Positions 36,128-48,045 of a stretch of 64,000 nucleotides of DNA are shown here, in pieces; positions within the stretch are counted from its first letter, which is position 1, and each line of letters begins with the position of its first letter. A program made the position numbers and the translations under genes. Location of the stretch: NCBI RefSeq assembly GCF_001659605.2, contig NC_035164.2, forward strand, positions 9,820,994 through 9,884,993, given 5' to 3'. Below the pieces are notes generated by a model that saw only the letters and a list, made by a program, of their open reading frames with translations, had not been told where the DNA came from and searched no databases. The stretch comes from Manihot esculenta. Its lineage: Eukaryota; Streptophyta; Magnoliopsida; Malpighiales; Euphorbiaceae.

Positions 36128-37882
36128 ATGGCTAATCACAACGAAAACAACCTTAACATCCCAAATGACCTAAGCTCTGCCCAAGAGGGGCAGCAGTTCT
36201 CCTTTTCTAGCCCTACAACACTAAACAACCAAACACCCATTCCTCTCAACCCCTCGCCAAGTTTGGCAGGGAATGCTCCCACCGCTACCTTATCCAACCA
36301 GGACCTTCAAACCATGGCCCTCCAACTACAGAACACCGCCCACTGGTTGGGGCAGATAATGCAACAAAGGGGCCTCAGCACCCCGATAAATACACTCCCA
36401 GTGGTAGAAGAACCCCAAACCAATGAGCCCCAACCTACCCCTGATCGCCTTCAAACCAGCAGCCGCGGCGCCAGGGAAAGGGAAAGAAGAGCCGGAGAAG
36501 AGGAAGAGCCGGAGACCCGAGTCCATGGAAGAAGGGTGAGGGAGATGATAGAAAATGAGGAGGCTGACAACTACTCCGCCGGGACAACCAGGTGGACCAG
36601 GAGTGAAGCAGAGGAGGAGGAATATCGCCTGGAGAAAAAGCCCAGGCCGGAAGATGAGGATGTGGACCAAAAACTGCAGAAGTTGAGAGAGCAGCTTTTG
36701 GTCGAGCTGGGAAAGAAAGATCAAAGCCAAACCTTCCTGCCCACTTCTTCGCCTTTCTCGAAATGGCTGCAGCAGGAAACTGTCCCTAAGAAGTTTATGA
36801 TGCCATCAATGGCAGCCTACGACGGAGCTGGTAACCCGAGGGAGCACGTCATGAATTACAAGACCTTCATGGAACTGCAAACTTTATCGGATGCCTTGAT
36901 GTGCAAGGTATTCCCAACGACACTCTCAGGGCCAGCGCGAGCGTGGTTCAACAGCCTGGAGACTGGAAGCATTGGGAGTTTTGGAGACTTGGCCACTCGT
37001 TTCATCAGCCGGTTCATCGCCGGGGTGCCAGCGGATAGAAAGACGAGCTATCTGGAAACAGTAAGGCAGAGACGGGAGGAATCGCTTAGAGAGTACATAG
37101 CTCATTTCAATACAGAAGCCCTGCAGATTTTCGAGCTTGATGAAGGAAGGGCAGTGGAGGCCATACAGAAGGGGACGACCTCCGCCGAGTTTTTCGGTTC
37201 ATTAAGCAGGAAGCCTCCGACCTCACTGGCCGAGCTGTTGAAGAGGGCTGAGAAGTATATAAGACAGGATGATGCTCTGGTGACAAGCCGATTCGCCAAG
37301 GGAGTGGCAGGCAAGGAGAAAGCCCCGGGGGAAAGAAGGCCGGAGAAGCATGAAAAGAAACATGGCAAAAAGTCTGAGCCTTACAGACAGCCTTGGGAGC
37401 GAAGGGACCAAATACCTCTTCCCCCTCGGACCTCAGAGCAAAGGCCACCCCCTTCATGGGTTCCGGAGAAGCCAACCCCACTTAATGCCTCTAGAGCCGA
37501 GGTGCTCGTAGCTGTCCAGGATAAAGAATTCTTGCAATGGCCCAAGCCCCTGAAATCGGAAGCCGACCAGCGAAATCCTGACAAATATTGTCAGTTCCAC
37601 CGAACTCATGGTCACGACACCAACAACTGTTTCCAGTTGATTGCAGAAATTGAGAGGTTGATAAAGAGAGGGCACCTAAAGAACTTTGTAAAGAAACCGG
37701 AAGGACAGAGACCTCAACCCAATCTGGCAACCCAAATGCCGAGAAGAACAAGAGCTAACACTGTGAATGACGGGTCCAGTGGAACCATCAATATGATCGT
37801 AGGAGGCACGGGAGGTCGGATGAGCCGAAGGGGGAAAAAGAGAAGCAGAGAAGGAGAAACTAGCAGTGCTGAGGTCATGTAG
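36128..37882 (+). CDS. Element D gag protein
   Basis: 584 residues starting MANHNENNLNIPNDLSS, the first ATG after the primer site. A Pro/Gln-rich and then charged N-terminus (EEEEPETR, RSEAEEEEYRLEKK) leads to the gag core at about residues 215-390 (KKFMMPSMAAYDGAGNPREH, ARAWFNSLE, RFIAGVPADRKTSYL). A Lys/Glu-rich linker and the short knuckle CQFHRTHGHDTNNC (near residue 488) follow. The frame stops at TAG (37880-37882). Pol follows in the same frame, so this stop could be a readthrough site or a mutated CAG. Confidence 0.9.
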   Translation: MANHNENNLNIPNDLSSAQEGQQFSFSSPTTLNNQTPIPLNPSPSLAGNAPTATLSNQDLQTMALQLQNTAHWLGQIMQQRGLSTPINTLPVVEEPQTNEPQPTPDRLQTSSRGARERERRAGEEEEPETRVHGRRVREMIENEEADNYSAGTTRWTRSEAEEEEYRLEKKPRPEDEDVDQKLQKLREQLLVELGKKDQSQTFLPTSSPFSKWLQQETVPKKFMMPSMAAYDGAGNPREHVMNYKTFMELQTLSDALMCKVFPTTLSGPARAWFNSLETGSIGSFGDLATRFISRFIAGVPADRKTSYLETVRQRREESLREYIAHFNTEALQIFELDEGRAVEAIQKGTTSAEFFGSLSRKPPTSLAELLKRAEKYIRQDDALVTSRFAKGVAGKEKAPGERRPEKHEKKHGKKSEPYRQPWERRDQIPLPPRTSEQRPPPSWVPEKPTPLNASRAEVLVAVQDKEFLQWPKPLKSEADQRNPDKYCQFHRTHGHDTNNCFQLIAEIERLIKRGHLKNFVKKPEGQRPQPNLATQMPRRTRANTVNDGSSGTINMIVGGTGGRMSRRGKKRSREGETSSAEVM

Positions 37883-40800
37883 ATCGTTGAACACTCTTCA
37901 ACAACCATCACTTTCTCCTCGGAGGACGCTCAGGGTGTTCAGATGCCTCACGATGACGCCCTTGTCATTGAAGCTGTTATTCACAACTACCGGGTAAAGA
38001 AAATCTTGGTGGATGACGAAAGCAAGGTAAACCTGTTGCCTTATCGAGTCTTCCAGCAGATGGGAATTCCTGAAGAGCAACTGGTTCGGGATCAAGCCCC
38101 GATTAAAGGGATTGGAGGAGCACCAGTGACGGTGGAAGGGAAAGTAAAACTAGCCCTTACTTTGGGAGAGGCTCCGAGGGCTCGCACCCATTATGCGGTG
38201 TTCTTGGTGGCTAAACTCCCCTTGAGTTACAACGCGATTCTGGGACGACCTGTGCTGTTCGACTTTGAGGCTGTCACCAGTATCAGATATCTGGCGATGA
38301 AGTTCCCAACAGAAGCAGGGGTGGGGATAGTTCGGGGAAGCCAAGAAGAAGCAAGGGCAGTATACATGGCTACGGTGGCAGAACCGAGCATAACGGAGGA
38401 CGGGCTGGATTCAGAAGTCTTAGAGGTCAGGGATGAAAAAACGGAGGCTAGGACAGAGCCAGTAGGGGAACTGGAGACTTTTCCATTATCAGAGGTGGAA
38501 ACAGATAAGGTCTTTAGTCTCAACGCTGGCCTGACAAAAGAGCAGAAAACCGAGGTCATGACTCTGGTCCGAAGTCACGCACCAAGCTTCGCCTGGAAGC
38601 CTTCTGACATGCCCGGAATTCATCCCGAAGTGATGACACATAAGCTGAATGTCCTCCCTGAATCCAAACCAGTAAAGCAGAAGAAAAGGGTGGTAGGAAG
38701 GGAAAAGCAACAGACTACCAGGGAGGAAGTACGGAAGTTAGAAGAGGCAGGCTTCATTAGGGAAGTCATGTACCCGCAGTGGTTAGCTAATCCTGTATTA
38801 GTCAAAAAAGCCAATGGCAAATATAGGATGTGCATAGATTTCACTGACTTGAATCAGGCTTGCCCTAAAGATTGTTACCCCCTCCCTGATATTAATAAAA
38901 TGGTCGATTCTACGGCCGGTTTTGATTATATGTCATCTTTGGACGCAATGTCTGGTTATCATCAAATCCCAATGGATAGGTCGGATGAAGAAAAGACCTC
39001 GTTCATAACAGAAGATGGGACTTATTGCTATAGAGCCATGCCTTTCGGATTGAAAAACGCCGGGGCAACTTACCAAAGACTGATGAACAAAATCTTCAAA
39101 GGACAGATTGGCAGAAACGTAGAAGTTTATGTAGACGATATGGTGGTCAAGAGCCTAACTTTCCAACAACACGTGGCAGATTTGAAGGAAGTGTTTGGAG
39201 TATTAGATCAGTACAGAATGAAGCTGAATCCGGCAAAGTGCGCTTTCTTCATCAGAGGAGGAAAATTCCTGGGATACATGGTGAGTGGGAAAGGCATCGA
39301 GCCCAATCCGGAGAAGGTAGAAGCCATACTAAATATGTCAGAACCGACCTGTGTAAGGGACGTCCAGAAACTGACTGGGAGAGTAGTGGCACTCAATCGA
39401 TTCATGTCACAGTCGGCAGAAAAGTGTTTACCGTTCTTCAGAAAGTTGAGGAAAGTGCCAAACTTCGAATGGACAGAAGACTGTCGTGAAGCCTTCAAAG
39501 AACTCAAAAGTTATCTCAGCTCGCCTCATGTGCTTAGTAGTCCCATAGAAGGTGAAGAACTTCTGATATACCTGGTAGCCTCTGAACAAGCAGTTAGCGC
39601 CGTACTAGTAAGGGTGGAAGAAGGAGAGCAGAAGCCCGTTTTCTATGTCAGCAAGGTGCTTAAAGATGCCGAGGTCAGATATCTGAATATTGAGAAAATA
39701 GCGTATGCTCTACTGCTAGCAGTCCGGAAGTTCAGGGTTTACCTGGAAAGCCACCAAGGAGTAGTGATGACGGATCAACCATTGAAGAAGATTCTGCATA
39801 GACCAGAGACCTCAGGTCGGATGCTCGCATGGTCCCTCGAGATCAGTCCTTACTGTCTAGAGTACCGACCTCGAACAGCTATAAAATCTCAAGCCCTTGC
39901 CGATTTCATAGCAGAATGCACGTTCAGTAAGGAACAAGGGGAATCATCTTCAGAAGCATCGAGGAAGGAGAGGAAGGAAGAACTCTTCCAAAAGTTCAAC
40001 TGGAAGTTATATGTGGACGGGGCTTCAGGCGCCGGAGGCAGCGGCGCAGGAATAATGCTTAAGGGGCCTGGAGAATTTAAGGTTTGCTACGCCCTGCGCT
40101 TAGGATTCAAGGCTTCCAATAATGTGGCGGAGTATGAAGCCCTAATAAACGGAATGATGGTGGCAATGGAGGTGGGGGCAACCGACCTCGAAGTAAATAG
40201 CGACTCACAACTGGTGGTCAATCAGATAACTGGGGCATATCAGGCCAGAGATCCAACCATGCAGAGTTATCTGGCAAAAGTCAAAGCAATAGAGGCCAAG
40301 TTCATAGATCAGGGAGTTACCATCAAGTTCCAAAGAATACCACGAGAAGAAAATGAGGAAGCAGACCTGCTTAGTCGGTTGTCTAAAGAAGAACTAGAAC
40401 AGCTTCCTGACGAAGTGTACATACAACACGTCCTTACGTCCGCTTTCAGTAAAACAAGCACGGTGCCACAGGTGGAACAAAGCCCAACTTGGATGACCCC
40501 ATACCTAGAATACCTAGAGAAGGGAAAGCTCCCCGAGGATAACGATGAGGCTAGAAAGATAGCAACTCGTGCCGCCAACTATCAAGCAGTAAGGGGGACC
40601 TTGTACAGAAAAGGGAAGTCCAGCCCATGGCTCCGGTGTGTGAGCCCGGAGGAGGCTACAAGGGTGATGGAGGAGATACACAGGGGAATATGTGGAGCTC
40701 ACGAAGGGGCAGGGACCTTAGCCAATAAAATATTCAGGCAAGGATACTACTGGCCCACTGTCAAAAGGGAAGCAGAAGAGTTCGTCAGAAGGTGTGACAT

Positions 40801-41725
40801 ATGCCAAAGATTTGCTAACGTCATCAGAATCCCAGCCACTCCTCAAGCCAGCATATCCAGCCTATGGCCATTCTCACAATGGGGAATAGACATCCTGGGA
40901 CCCTTCCCCAAGACCACGAGGCAGAGGAAGTTCGTAGTAGTGGCTGTAGAATACTTCTCAAAATGGCCAGAGGCAGAAGCAATAGCCACGATCACAGCTC
41001 GCAAGATGATAGACTTTGTATGGGGAAACACCATCTGCAGATTTGGCATACCAAGAGTGCTTATCTCAGACAACGGCAGACAGTTCGACTGTAGTACTTT
41101 CAAAGCATTTACAGCAAACATGGGCATATGACACAAATTCTCCTCCGTGGCCCATCCCCAGACTAATGGCCAAACAGAGGTTACTAACAGAGCTATCCTC
41201 CAAGGATTAAAAAAACGGCTGGATGGAGCAAAGGCGAACTGGGCAGAAGAGCTCAACAGCATCCTGTGGGCACTCCGGACTACCCCCAGGACGTCTACTA
41301 AAGAAACACCTTTTGCACTTGCCTACGGCACAGAGGCTGTAGTCCCAGTGGAGTTGCAAATCCCCACTCATCGAGTCCAATTCGTTAGTGAAAACACTAA
41401 TGATGACAAGTTAAGAAGCAACCTGGATGCTCTCGAAGAAATCAGAGAAGAAGCTCAAGTCCGAACTGTCGCTTATCAACAACGGGCAGCACGATATTAC
41501 AACCAAAAAGTCAGAGAAAGAAGCTTGAAAGTGGGAGACATAGCCTTGAGAAACCTGGAGGCTACAGGAAAAAGAGCGGCAGCGGGCAAGTTAGCACCAA
41601 CCTGGGAGGGCCCATTCAGGATAACAAAGATAGTCAAACCGGGAGTATACCGAATTGAAGATATGCAAGGAAATCCGGAGCCTCACGCCTGGAATATCCG
41701 ACACCTAAAAAGGTACTTCCCCTAG
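37883..41725 (+). pseudogene. Element D pol: protease, RT, RNase H, archaeal-type RNase H, integrase; one stop
   Basis: The frame continues from gag. The protease has VDDESKVNLLPY where D-x-G is expected, so the active-site glycine is glutamate here. RT has YVDD near residue 396 counted from the ATG at 37943. Next is a weak RNase H (LVASEQAVSAVLVR) lacking the usual first aspartate. A second archaeal-type RNase H follows (LYVDGASGAGGSGAGI, EYEALINGM, SDSQLVVNQI). The integrase has its HHCC region, DILGPFPKT, ISDNGRQF and HPQTNGQTEVTN. One TGA stop at 41129-41131 lies in the integrase core between the second aspartate and the glutamate, where CGA would fit. Integrase is lost unless this stop is read through. 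Confidence 0.9.
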
Positions 41726-41839
41726 TATATTTGTAAAAGAAAAGCACTGTACTTTGACAAACATAAATGAATAAAACAACACCATTGTTCACACAGTGGG
41801 ATTATCTCTATTATCATTATGCATAACAATCCTCCATAG

Positions 41840-42268
41840 AAAAGAAGACCGGGATCCCCTAAGAACTCCCGGGAAAACAAAACAAAAAACGGCCGGTGAG
41901 GATCTTAAAGACCTCCCGGAGCATGAAGACCGGGATCCCCTAAGAACTCCCGGGAAAACAAAAAAGACCGGGATTCCCTAAGAACTCTCGGGAAAACAAA
42001 ACAAAAAACGGCCGGTGAGGATCTTAAAGACCTCCCGGAGCATGAAGACCGGGATCCCCTAAGAACTCCCGGGAAAACAAAGAAGACCGGGATCCCCTAA
42101 GAACTCCCGAGAAAACAAAGAAGACTGGGATCCCCTAAGAACTCCCGGAAAAACAAAGAAGACCGGGATCCCCTAGAACTCCCGGGAAAACAAAGAAGAC
42201 CGGGATCCCCTAAGAACTCCCGGGAAAACAAAGAAGACTGGGATTCCCTAGAACTCCCGGGAAAACAC
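41840..42268 (+). repeat. Tandem array in element D, about 38-bp unit
   Basis: Nine copies of a unit with GACCGGGATCCCCTAAGAAC then TCCCGGGAAAACAAA. Two are followed by a longer insert with ACGGCCGGTGAGGATCTTAA and GACCTCCCGGAGCATGAA, giving a higher-order repeat. It lies just after pol, a usual place for tandem arrays in Tat elements. Confidence 0.92.
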
Positions 42269-43285
42269 AAAACAATCGAAGAAGGCCTTAAGGACCTCCC
42301 AGAGCAAAAATTCCCAATATCATCTGCGGGGACAACTCCTAAAAATACAGTTCCGACCTCACACGAAAGACGAGTCCTGAGCTATCAATGAAAAACAAAA
42401 TCCCGACCTCTCGAAGGAGCTCGGGGCATAATAACCAAGAGCGCCACAGCCCCAGGCCAATCTTCAAAAGCGAGCTCGGTACAACATCAACCTCACAAAT
42501 CAACTTCTAGTGCTGAACTAGCTAGCCTAGAAAGAGGTCCGAACAGCAAAGCGTCCGGACAATACTCAGAAGTAAAAGACGCGCTGCAGATTGTAGGTAT
42601 AAAAGCCTAAGCAAAAAGCAAAGAACCGATCTCCCAGCTCGGATAGACTCGCAATATGTGACATTCAGAAGGATAGATACAGGCAAAAGATCGTGTTCCT
42701 AGCTCGAGCCAATTGGTCATAAGCAAACATTTAACAAGAACAACCCAAACAGAAAGAAAACGACAAAAGCCGACCTCCCCGTCCCAGTGGAGCACGCAGA
42801 AAGGCAAGGACCAGACAGCTGACCTAACAACTAAAAAAGCAAAGTAAAATCGCCTAAGGGGAGGCCATGCGAGTACAAATAAAATACAGAGATCCACTCC
42901 CTCACTACTCATGTAATAAATATTGAGGAAGTAAAGGGGCAATCTGAGGGAAATCCAATGGCATGAAACAAAGAACACCTCAGCTCCAATCCCTGTCAAG
43001 ACAGAACTAAAGGCAAAAAATCAGCCCTGTTATTCACCATCAAAAGGTACGTGATCTGAAAACCGAGCTCATGGCTAAAAATAATCCAGCTCGACTAGTT
43101 CAGATAGGAAAAAGTTCATGAACAAAATTTCTTAGTGAAATATCTTAGTAAAATATAACTCACGAGATATGAAGATTAAGTGCTCCAGTTACGATAAGAA
43201 AAGATAAGTTCAAGAATGAAATTAAAGCAACAATAGTTCAAGTAAAAGAAATTAAACTTTCATTAGAAGAAGAAGATAGTACAAC
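42269..43285. other. Element D internal noncoding spacer
   Basis: No convincing gene on either strand. It lies beyond the 3' end of the antisense gene and probably includes its terminator; no clear site was identified. Confidence 0.55.
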
Positions 43286-46200
43286 TTATTTATCTGATGA
43301 GTTTGAAGGAAAAACAGTCCTCAAGGGACTTACATCTCTCGGAATGTCATCACCTATAGTATCTTTATTTACATTTACATTCGGAGGAGATCTGGCACCC
43401 TCCAACCCTGGGCCAGGGTCTCCCTCTTCAGGCTCGGGGTCTTCGCCTTCAGTCCCGAAGTCCTCCATATTGTCCCCCTGTTGCTCGGATTCTTCCCCAG
43501 AAGACCCAGCTGCAGTGCGAGAGGTCCCTCTAGGCAAGGGGAAATCATCTTCCCCATAAAGAACATCCTCGCCATCAGAATCCACTTCTCTAGCTCGAAG
43601 TTTTGCCAGAGGAGTATCAGGAGCATGTCTGGCTTCTCTTAAACCCCTATTGTAGCCAGTTCTGAACATGCGAAAGGCTTTCTGCCAAATAGCAGTCTTC
43701 ATCTCCGCAGAGGCTTTATACTCGTCCAGATGCAACTCGCAGGCCTCAGCTATAACCGCCTTCAATTCAGAAGAATCCTTATAGTCTTGAAGGTGAGCTT
43801 CACAGGCCCGCTCAATCTTTCCTTTCAGCTCATTCGACTCCTGATACTCCTCCAGACGCCTCTCGCACTCCAGCTGGATCTTATTCTCAGCATGTCTAAC
43901 CACCTTGAGCAGGGCTGAACATTTACGTTCTAAAGCCCTGACTTCATGGCTAAGCTGTTGGTTACGAAGCGTAGACTCCTCGGCCGATGAAGCTAGGTCT
44001 CTGATACGCTCAGAACTCGTGCTCAGCTCCTGCTCAAGGACCTCCACCCGAACCAAGGCCCTCTCCTTTTCAATATTCGCCTTATTTAGGTGGACTTGAA
44101 GCCCTTCAAAATCAGCCTTCAGGGCCTCATATTGGCGCTGGGCCTCCTCCTTCTGGCTTATGGCCTCCTCCTTTTCCCGAAGGGTCTCCACCAGGGAGGA
44201 CAACTGCTTCAACACTTCTTCACTTCGAATCTCTGCTGCAGCTGCCCTCTCATCAGACTCCTTGAGAACCCTGTGAGTATGAGACAACTCTGCCTCCAGG
44301 GACTTGGTATGCTCTTGCGCCTCAGCCGCTCTCTCGTCAGCTCTTTTGAGGGCCTCCAATGCAGAATGCAGCTCCGCCTGGAGGGACTGGGTATGAACTC
44401 GAGCCGCTGTAAGGTTGCCCCTAGCATCACTAGTTGCGGACAAATTCTCCTCCAAACGCGCCTCCTCTATCTGGCGGTCCACAGATTCCCGGAGAGCGTG
44501 ATCGTGGGCATCCACCTCCATGAAGAGGCCCATCACCTAAAACAAAGGAAAAAACTGTTAAAACAAAGAAAACCAGAATGAAAACAAAGGAGGTAGCTTA
44601 GCTTACCATCAGAAGCATCTCCCTGATCGTGTCTCCGAGCTCCCCGCGACGTCGGGAACGGAACGCTGCTTGCTCCCTAGTAGAGCTGCCCAAAAGACCA
44701 GTGAGAGCAAGCAAGCGCGGATCCGAAGCCTCCAAAACGCCACCGAACATTCGTTCCTTAACAATCTCAGCAACCACGCTTGCGGGGGACTGATGAGTGA
44801 TATCCTTTGCGTTCAGAATGTCGTTATCAGGAGCGGACAGCAGTGGTATCACAGGGACTTCCTTCTCTTTCCCAATAGGAGGGAGAGCTGGAGCTGATCC
44901 CTTAGAAGCTTTGGATCTCTTCTGAGCTGGAGCTGGGGATGGCACTTCGAGGGAGGAAGGACGTTTGTCCCCTACCTTCTCTACGACATCCTCGTCCTTG
45001 GCAAGGTCGGACCTCACCTCTTTAGGGGCATCTCTGGTAGGAACCCCTGGGACACTATCGTCAACAAGAACAATCTCCAGTCCTGTCCCAGGAGCCTCCT
45101 CTTCAATAATAGGGGATTCAAACCTCCCCCCTGATGCCTTCTCAACAGGAAGAGCAAGATCCGTCCTCATCTGTCTAATATCCCCTGCCTGCTTCACAAC
45201 AGTTAGGGGAACTCCCTCCGCATCCTCCGTAGAACCCTGACCAAATTTAGCCTCCTGAACAGGTTTCAAGGCAGGGGCCGACCTGCCATGACGAGATGGC
45301 CGAGAGGGTCTGGCACCATGGGAGCTCGACTTTGGAGCTCGAGAAGGAGCTCTAGCAAGAGGCCGGCTAACCTTCTTGGCAGAAACAACCCGAGCCACCT
45401 CTGCAGCGACCTCAGGCACGGGGCGCCCAGTTAGGAGGGCATCTAAAGCAGCGTGCATACTCTCCCGAGACAGAACTAAGTTCTTCGGGGGCTTGATCTC
45501 ATCCATTTTAACGTTAGAAGCTGCCAAAAAACACAAAATCAGAAAGAGTTAGCGTACTTTCTAATATCACTTACAAAGAAAAGCGGAGTTACTAAACAAG
45601 GCATTATACCCGTGTCCCGGATATCCCTAAGATTAGACACGAACATACATCTCTCGACATCATACTTCTTGTCAACAGAAGTCAGTCGAAGATACCCCAC
45701 CTGCTCGGTGAGGCTTAGTTGGGGCAGGTCGTTGATGCCCGGGGGGACATCCTCCCAGTCTAGCCCCACTCCCCACGATACGTCAACATCTTTTCTCAGC
45801 TCCGCCACAAGGAAATTCTCTACCCATCCCTTTATTGAATCCTTGTAGCCCGTGAAAAGAGACAATCCACCACGGGGGGAAAAATAGTAAAATTTCTGAG
45901 TCGCCCTAACAAGGCGGAAAAAAGTGACAAATAGACACGCTGTGGGTGTAAAACCCCAACTCAGGCAAATGGATTCAAAACAAGCCATAAACAAAATGGA
46001 GTTCGGGGAAAACATCCGGGGGGTTATCCCAAAATATTGGAAAACCTCGATGAAGAAAGGGGTAAAAGGGAAGGTCAGACCGAAATCCCTCTGTTTAAGA
46101 AAGAAGACTATGCAAAGACCCCTCTGGGGATCTACCAAACCAGGAGGGGAAGGTTTTGGAAGAACTATCCTTTCATTCCGGAGAGGAGCGCGAATAAGGT

Positions 46201-46303
46201 AAAGAGGAGTATCTAAATAACTCCGAGAAATATACTTGGTTATGGAAGAAGGAGTAATGTGCGACTCGAGATTGGCAACATCGGGAAGTTTAGAATCCTC
46301 CAT
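43286..46303 (-). CDS. Element D antisense gene: gypsy-type transposase-like domain plus coiled coil, three exons
   Basis: Exons are 46303-45610, 45520-44607 and 44536-43286. Introns are 45521-45609 (89 nt, donor GG|GTATAATG, acceptor TTTTTTGGCAG) and 44537-44606 (70 nt, donor ATG|GTAAGC, acceptor TTTGTTTTAG). Splicing keeps one frame, giving about 952 residues from MEDSKLPDVA; an upstream in-frame ATG at 46456 would add 51. Exon 1 resembles the plant putative gypsy-type transposon domain (LTFPFTPFFIEVFQYFGI, FYYFSPRGGLSLF). Exon 2 is basic, Pro/Ser-rich and probably disordered. Exon 3 is a long coiled coil with an acidic tail. The function is unknown; similar antisense ORFs occur in Tat elements. 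Confidence 0.8.
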
Positions 46304-46489
46304 GGAAGAGTAAAAGAGCGTACTTGAAATGCAATAAGGTCGAGAAGGCAGAAGAAGTCGAAGGAAAATAGAGAGCAGACGAGAACAAGTTTCTTCAGGA
46401 GACAAAGAGAATTCGAAAGGAAAGGCAATAATGAAACGAAATGTCACTCTGAACAATTTTGTCTTGGAGCGGCGCGGTCATTAATTACT

Positions 46490-46625
46490 CTCGAAGTTTA
46501 CCCCCTCATCAGTTATACAATAACTGACGAGAAGGTAAAGGGGCAATAACCGACGGCCGTTGGATTCTCCTCACCTGGTCTAGGGCCAAGCCCATGGCAA
46601 TAGCCTGTCACCCGAAGGCCCACAT
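46490..46625 (+). repeat. Internal copy of the D 3' junction (hairpin, polypurine tract, LTR start)
   Basis: GAGAAGGTAAAGGGGCAAT here matches the tract before the 3' LTR (48071-48089), with the upstream TTTACCCCCTC block also shared. Downstream, TCTAGGGCCAAGCCCATG parallels the LTR start TCTAGGGCCAGGCCCATG. It looks like a decayed start of another LTR of this family kept inside D. Confidence 0.75.
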
Positions 46626-46700
46626 GATATCTGCATAAAACAAGCCCAACTTGCTCAAACATTAAGACCAGGCTCCACTTGAACCTCTCACTCAGCAATA

Positions 46701-46889
46701 AAGACCAGACCTGCTCATTACCTAAGAAGGTCAAGAGCTCGGCTCACAGGTTAAAAACAGAGCTCACGAGTATGACTAGCTCAAAGACGCAAGCAGATGG
46801 AAGCATGATACAGACCAGACCTGCTCATTACCTAAGAAGGTCAAGAGCTCGGCTCACAGGTTAAAAACAGAGCTCACGAATACGACTAG
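46701..46889 (+). repeat. Tandem duplication in element D, 111-bp period
   Basis: Copies at 46701-46778 and 46812-46889 share AGACCAGACCTGCTCATTAC and CAAGAGCTCGGCTCACAGG, with a unique stretch between them. Confidence 0.88.
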
Positions 46890-46899
46890 TCCAGCTCGG

Positions 46900-48040
46900 A
46901 AAATGTAAGTCGAAAGCTCAGTTGGCTAATTGAATTCTAGTTCTGAACGACCAAGGGGGCGAGAGGGAAAAAGCAATACAGCAGATCCCCCGGGAAAAGT
47001 TACGGAGCAAGCAACCTAAATACTTCATTTATAACAAGGAAAGAACAGCTCGAGTATGAACGCAAAACAAAAATTTCATTAAAAGAAAAACACATTACAG
47101 CATGTCACAAATACCAACACTATGGGATAAAAGGCTATCCTTAGAGGATTTACATGCCCAGATACATCATCATCTACGTTTACATCACTATCGCCTACCC
47201 CACTATCCTAGTTTTCGATTTTAGAAGAATCTCGTAGTTCGGAAGATGAGCTTCGCAGGTCGACTGAGCTCCGTCTCGTTATTATAGGAGAATTGAACAA
47301 GTCGATCCCCACGAGCATCATTCACTGTTCTATCATAGATAGGCGTTCTGAAGAGCAATGGAACAAGTGAATGTTGCAAGCCTACACCCAAATGTGATGC
47401 ACGATACACTCATGCACACCCAGGAAAACCAGCGAAACATTCTGAAGAGCAATGGAACAAGTTAAACTTTCAATATCGTGAAACATATGCGGAAAGGCAT
47501 CATCAGGAGATGGGGCAGGCTTTGTTCCTGTTGACCAGAAGTTCTCGATCGATCTCAAAGTCCGAGAGGACCCAAAAGTTCGAACAATTGGAGCAGTTGA
47601 GACTGACTTGACACTGATGTATAGCCTTGAAGATTCGGAACCTCGAGAGCTCGGCATGGAAGCCCGAGCTGGAGCGAGGGAAGGGCAAACCATACCCCTT
47701 CTCTAAATCGAAAAGAGAAATCTCGCTATTTCGTTAATGATCCCAAGGATAAGAAGGAAAGGTTAGTAATATATAGTCAGAGGCTGAGCTTTTAATGCGA
47801 AACAGGGCGACTTCATACTCTAGGCTGATAGCATCAGAATCCTTAAAGGCTATTCACCAGAAAGGAAAGAGAACGCACCGGGAAGATAAAAGTAAGAAAG
47901 CAAGGATAACAGTGCGCACAAAGAGCAGAGGAAAGCTAAATATAGGAAAAAGATAGAGAATATTTAAAGCTACAAGTGACAGTAAGATGAAAGGGCAAGC
48001 CGAATTCAAACAGACGCGGTCATAATGATTCTAGGGGTTT
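46900..48040. other. Element D noncoding region before the 3' LTR
   Basis: Only small, unrelated ORFs. It could hold the antisense gene's promoter and 5' untranslated region at its left side; no TATA box is clear enough to call. Confidence 0.5.
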
Positions 48041-48045
48041 ACCCC

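Noticed and set aside
36326..38559. Several minus-strand ORFs opposite element D gag and early pol
   Set aside because: They are shadows of the strong plus-strand frame and show no conserved domain.
41840..42268. Regular short repeats that might suggest a CRISPR array
   Set aside because: Spacing is not constant, spacers are not unique, and the array lies inside a plant retrotransposon.
43344..44581. Plus-strand ORFs over the antisense gene exon 3
   Set aside because: The minus-strand coiled coil with splice-consistent borders explains the openness; the plus-strand peptides are Ser/Leu-rich shadows.
47382..47693. Minus-strand ORF of 103 residues in element D
   Set aside because: No recognisable domain, overlaps no splice-consistent partner, and lies in the noncoding part before the 3' LTR.
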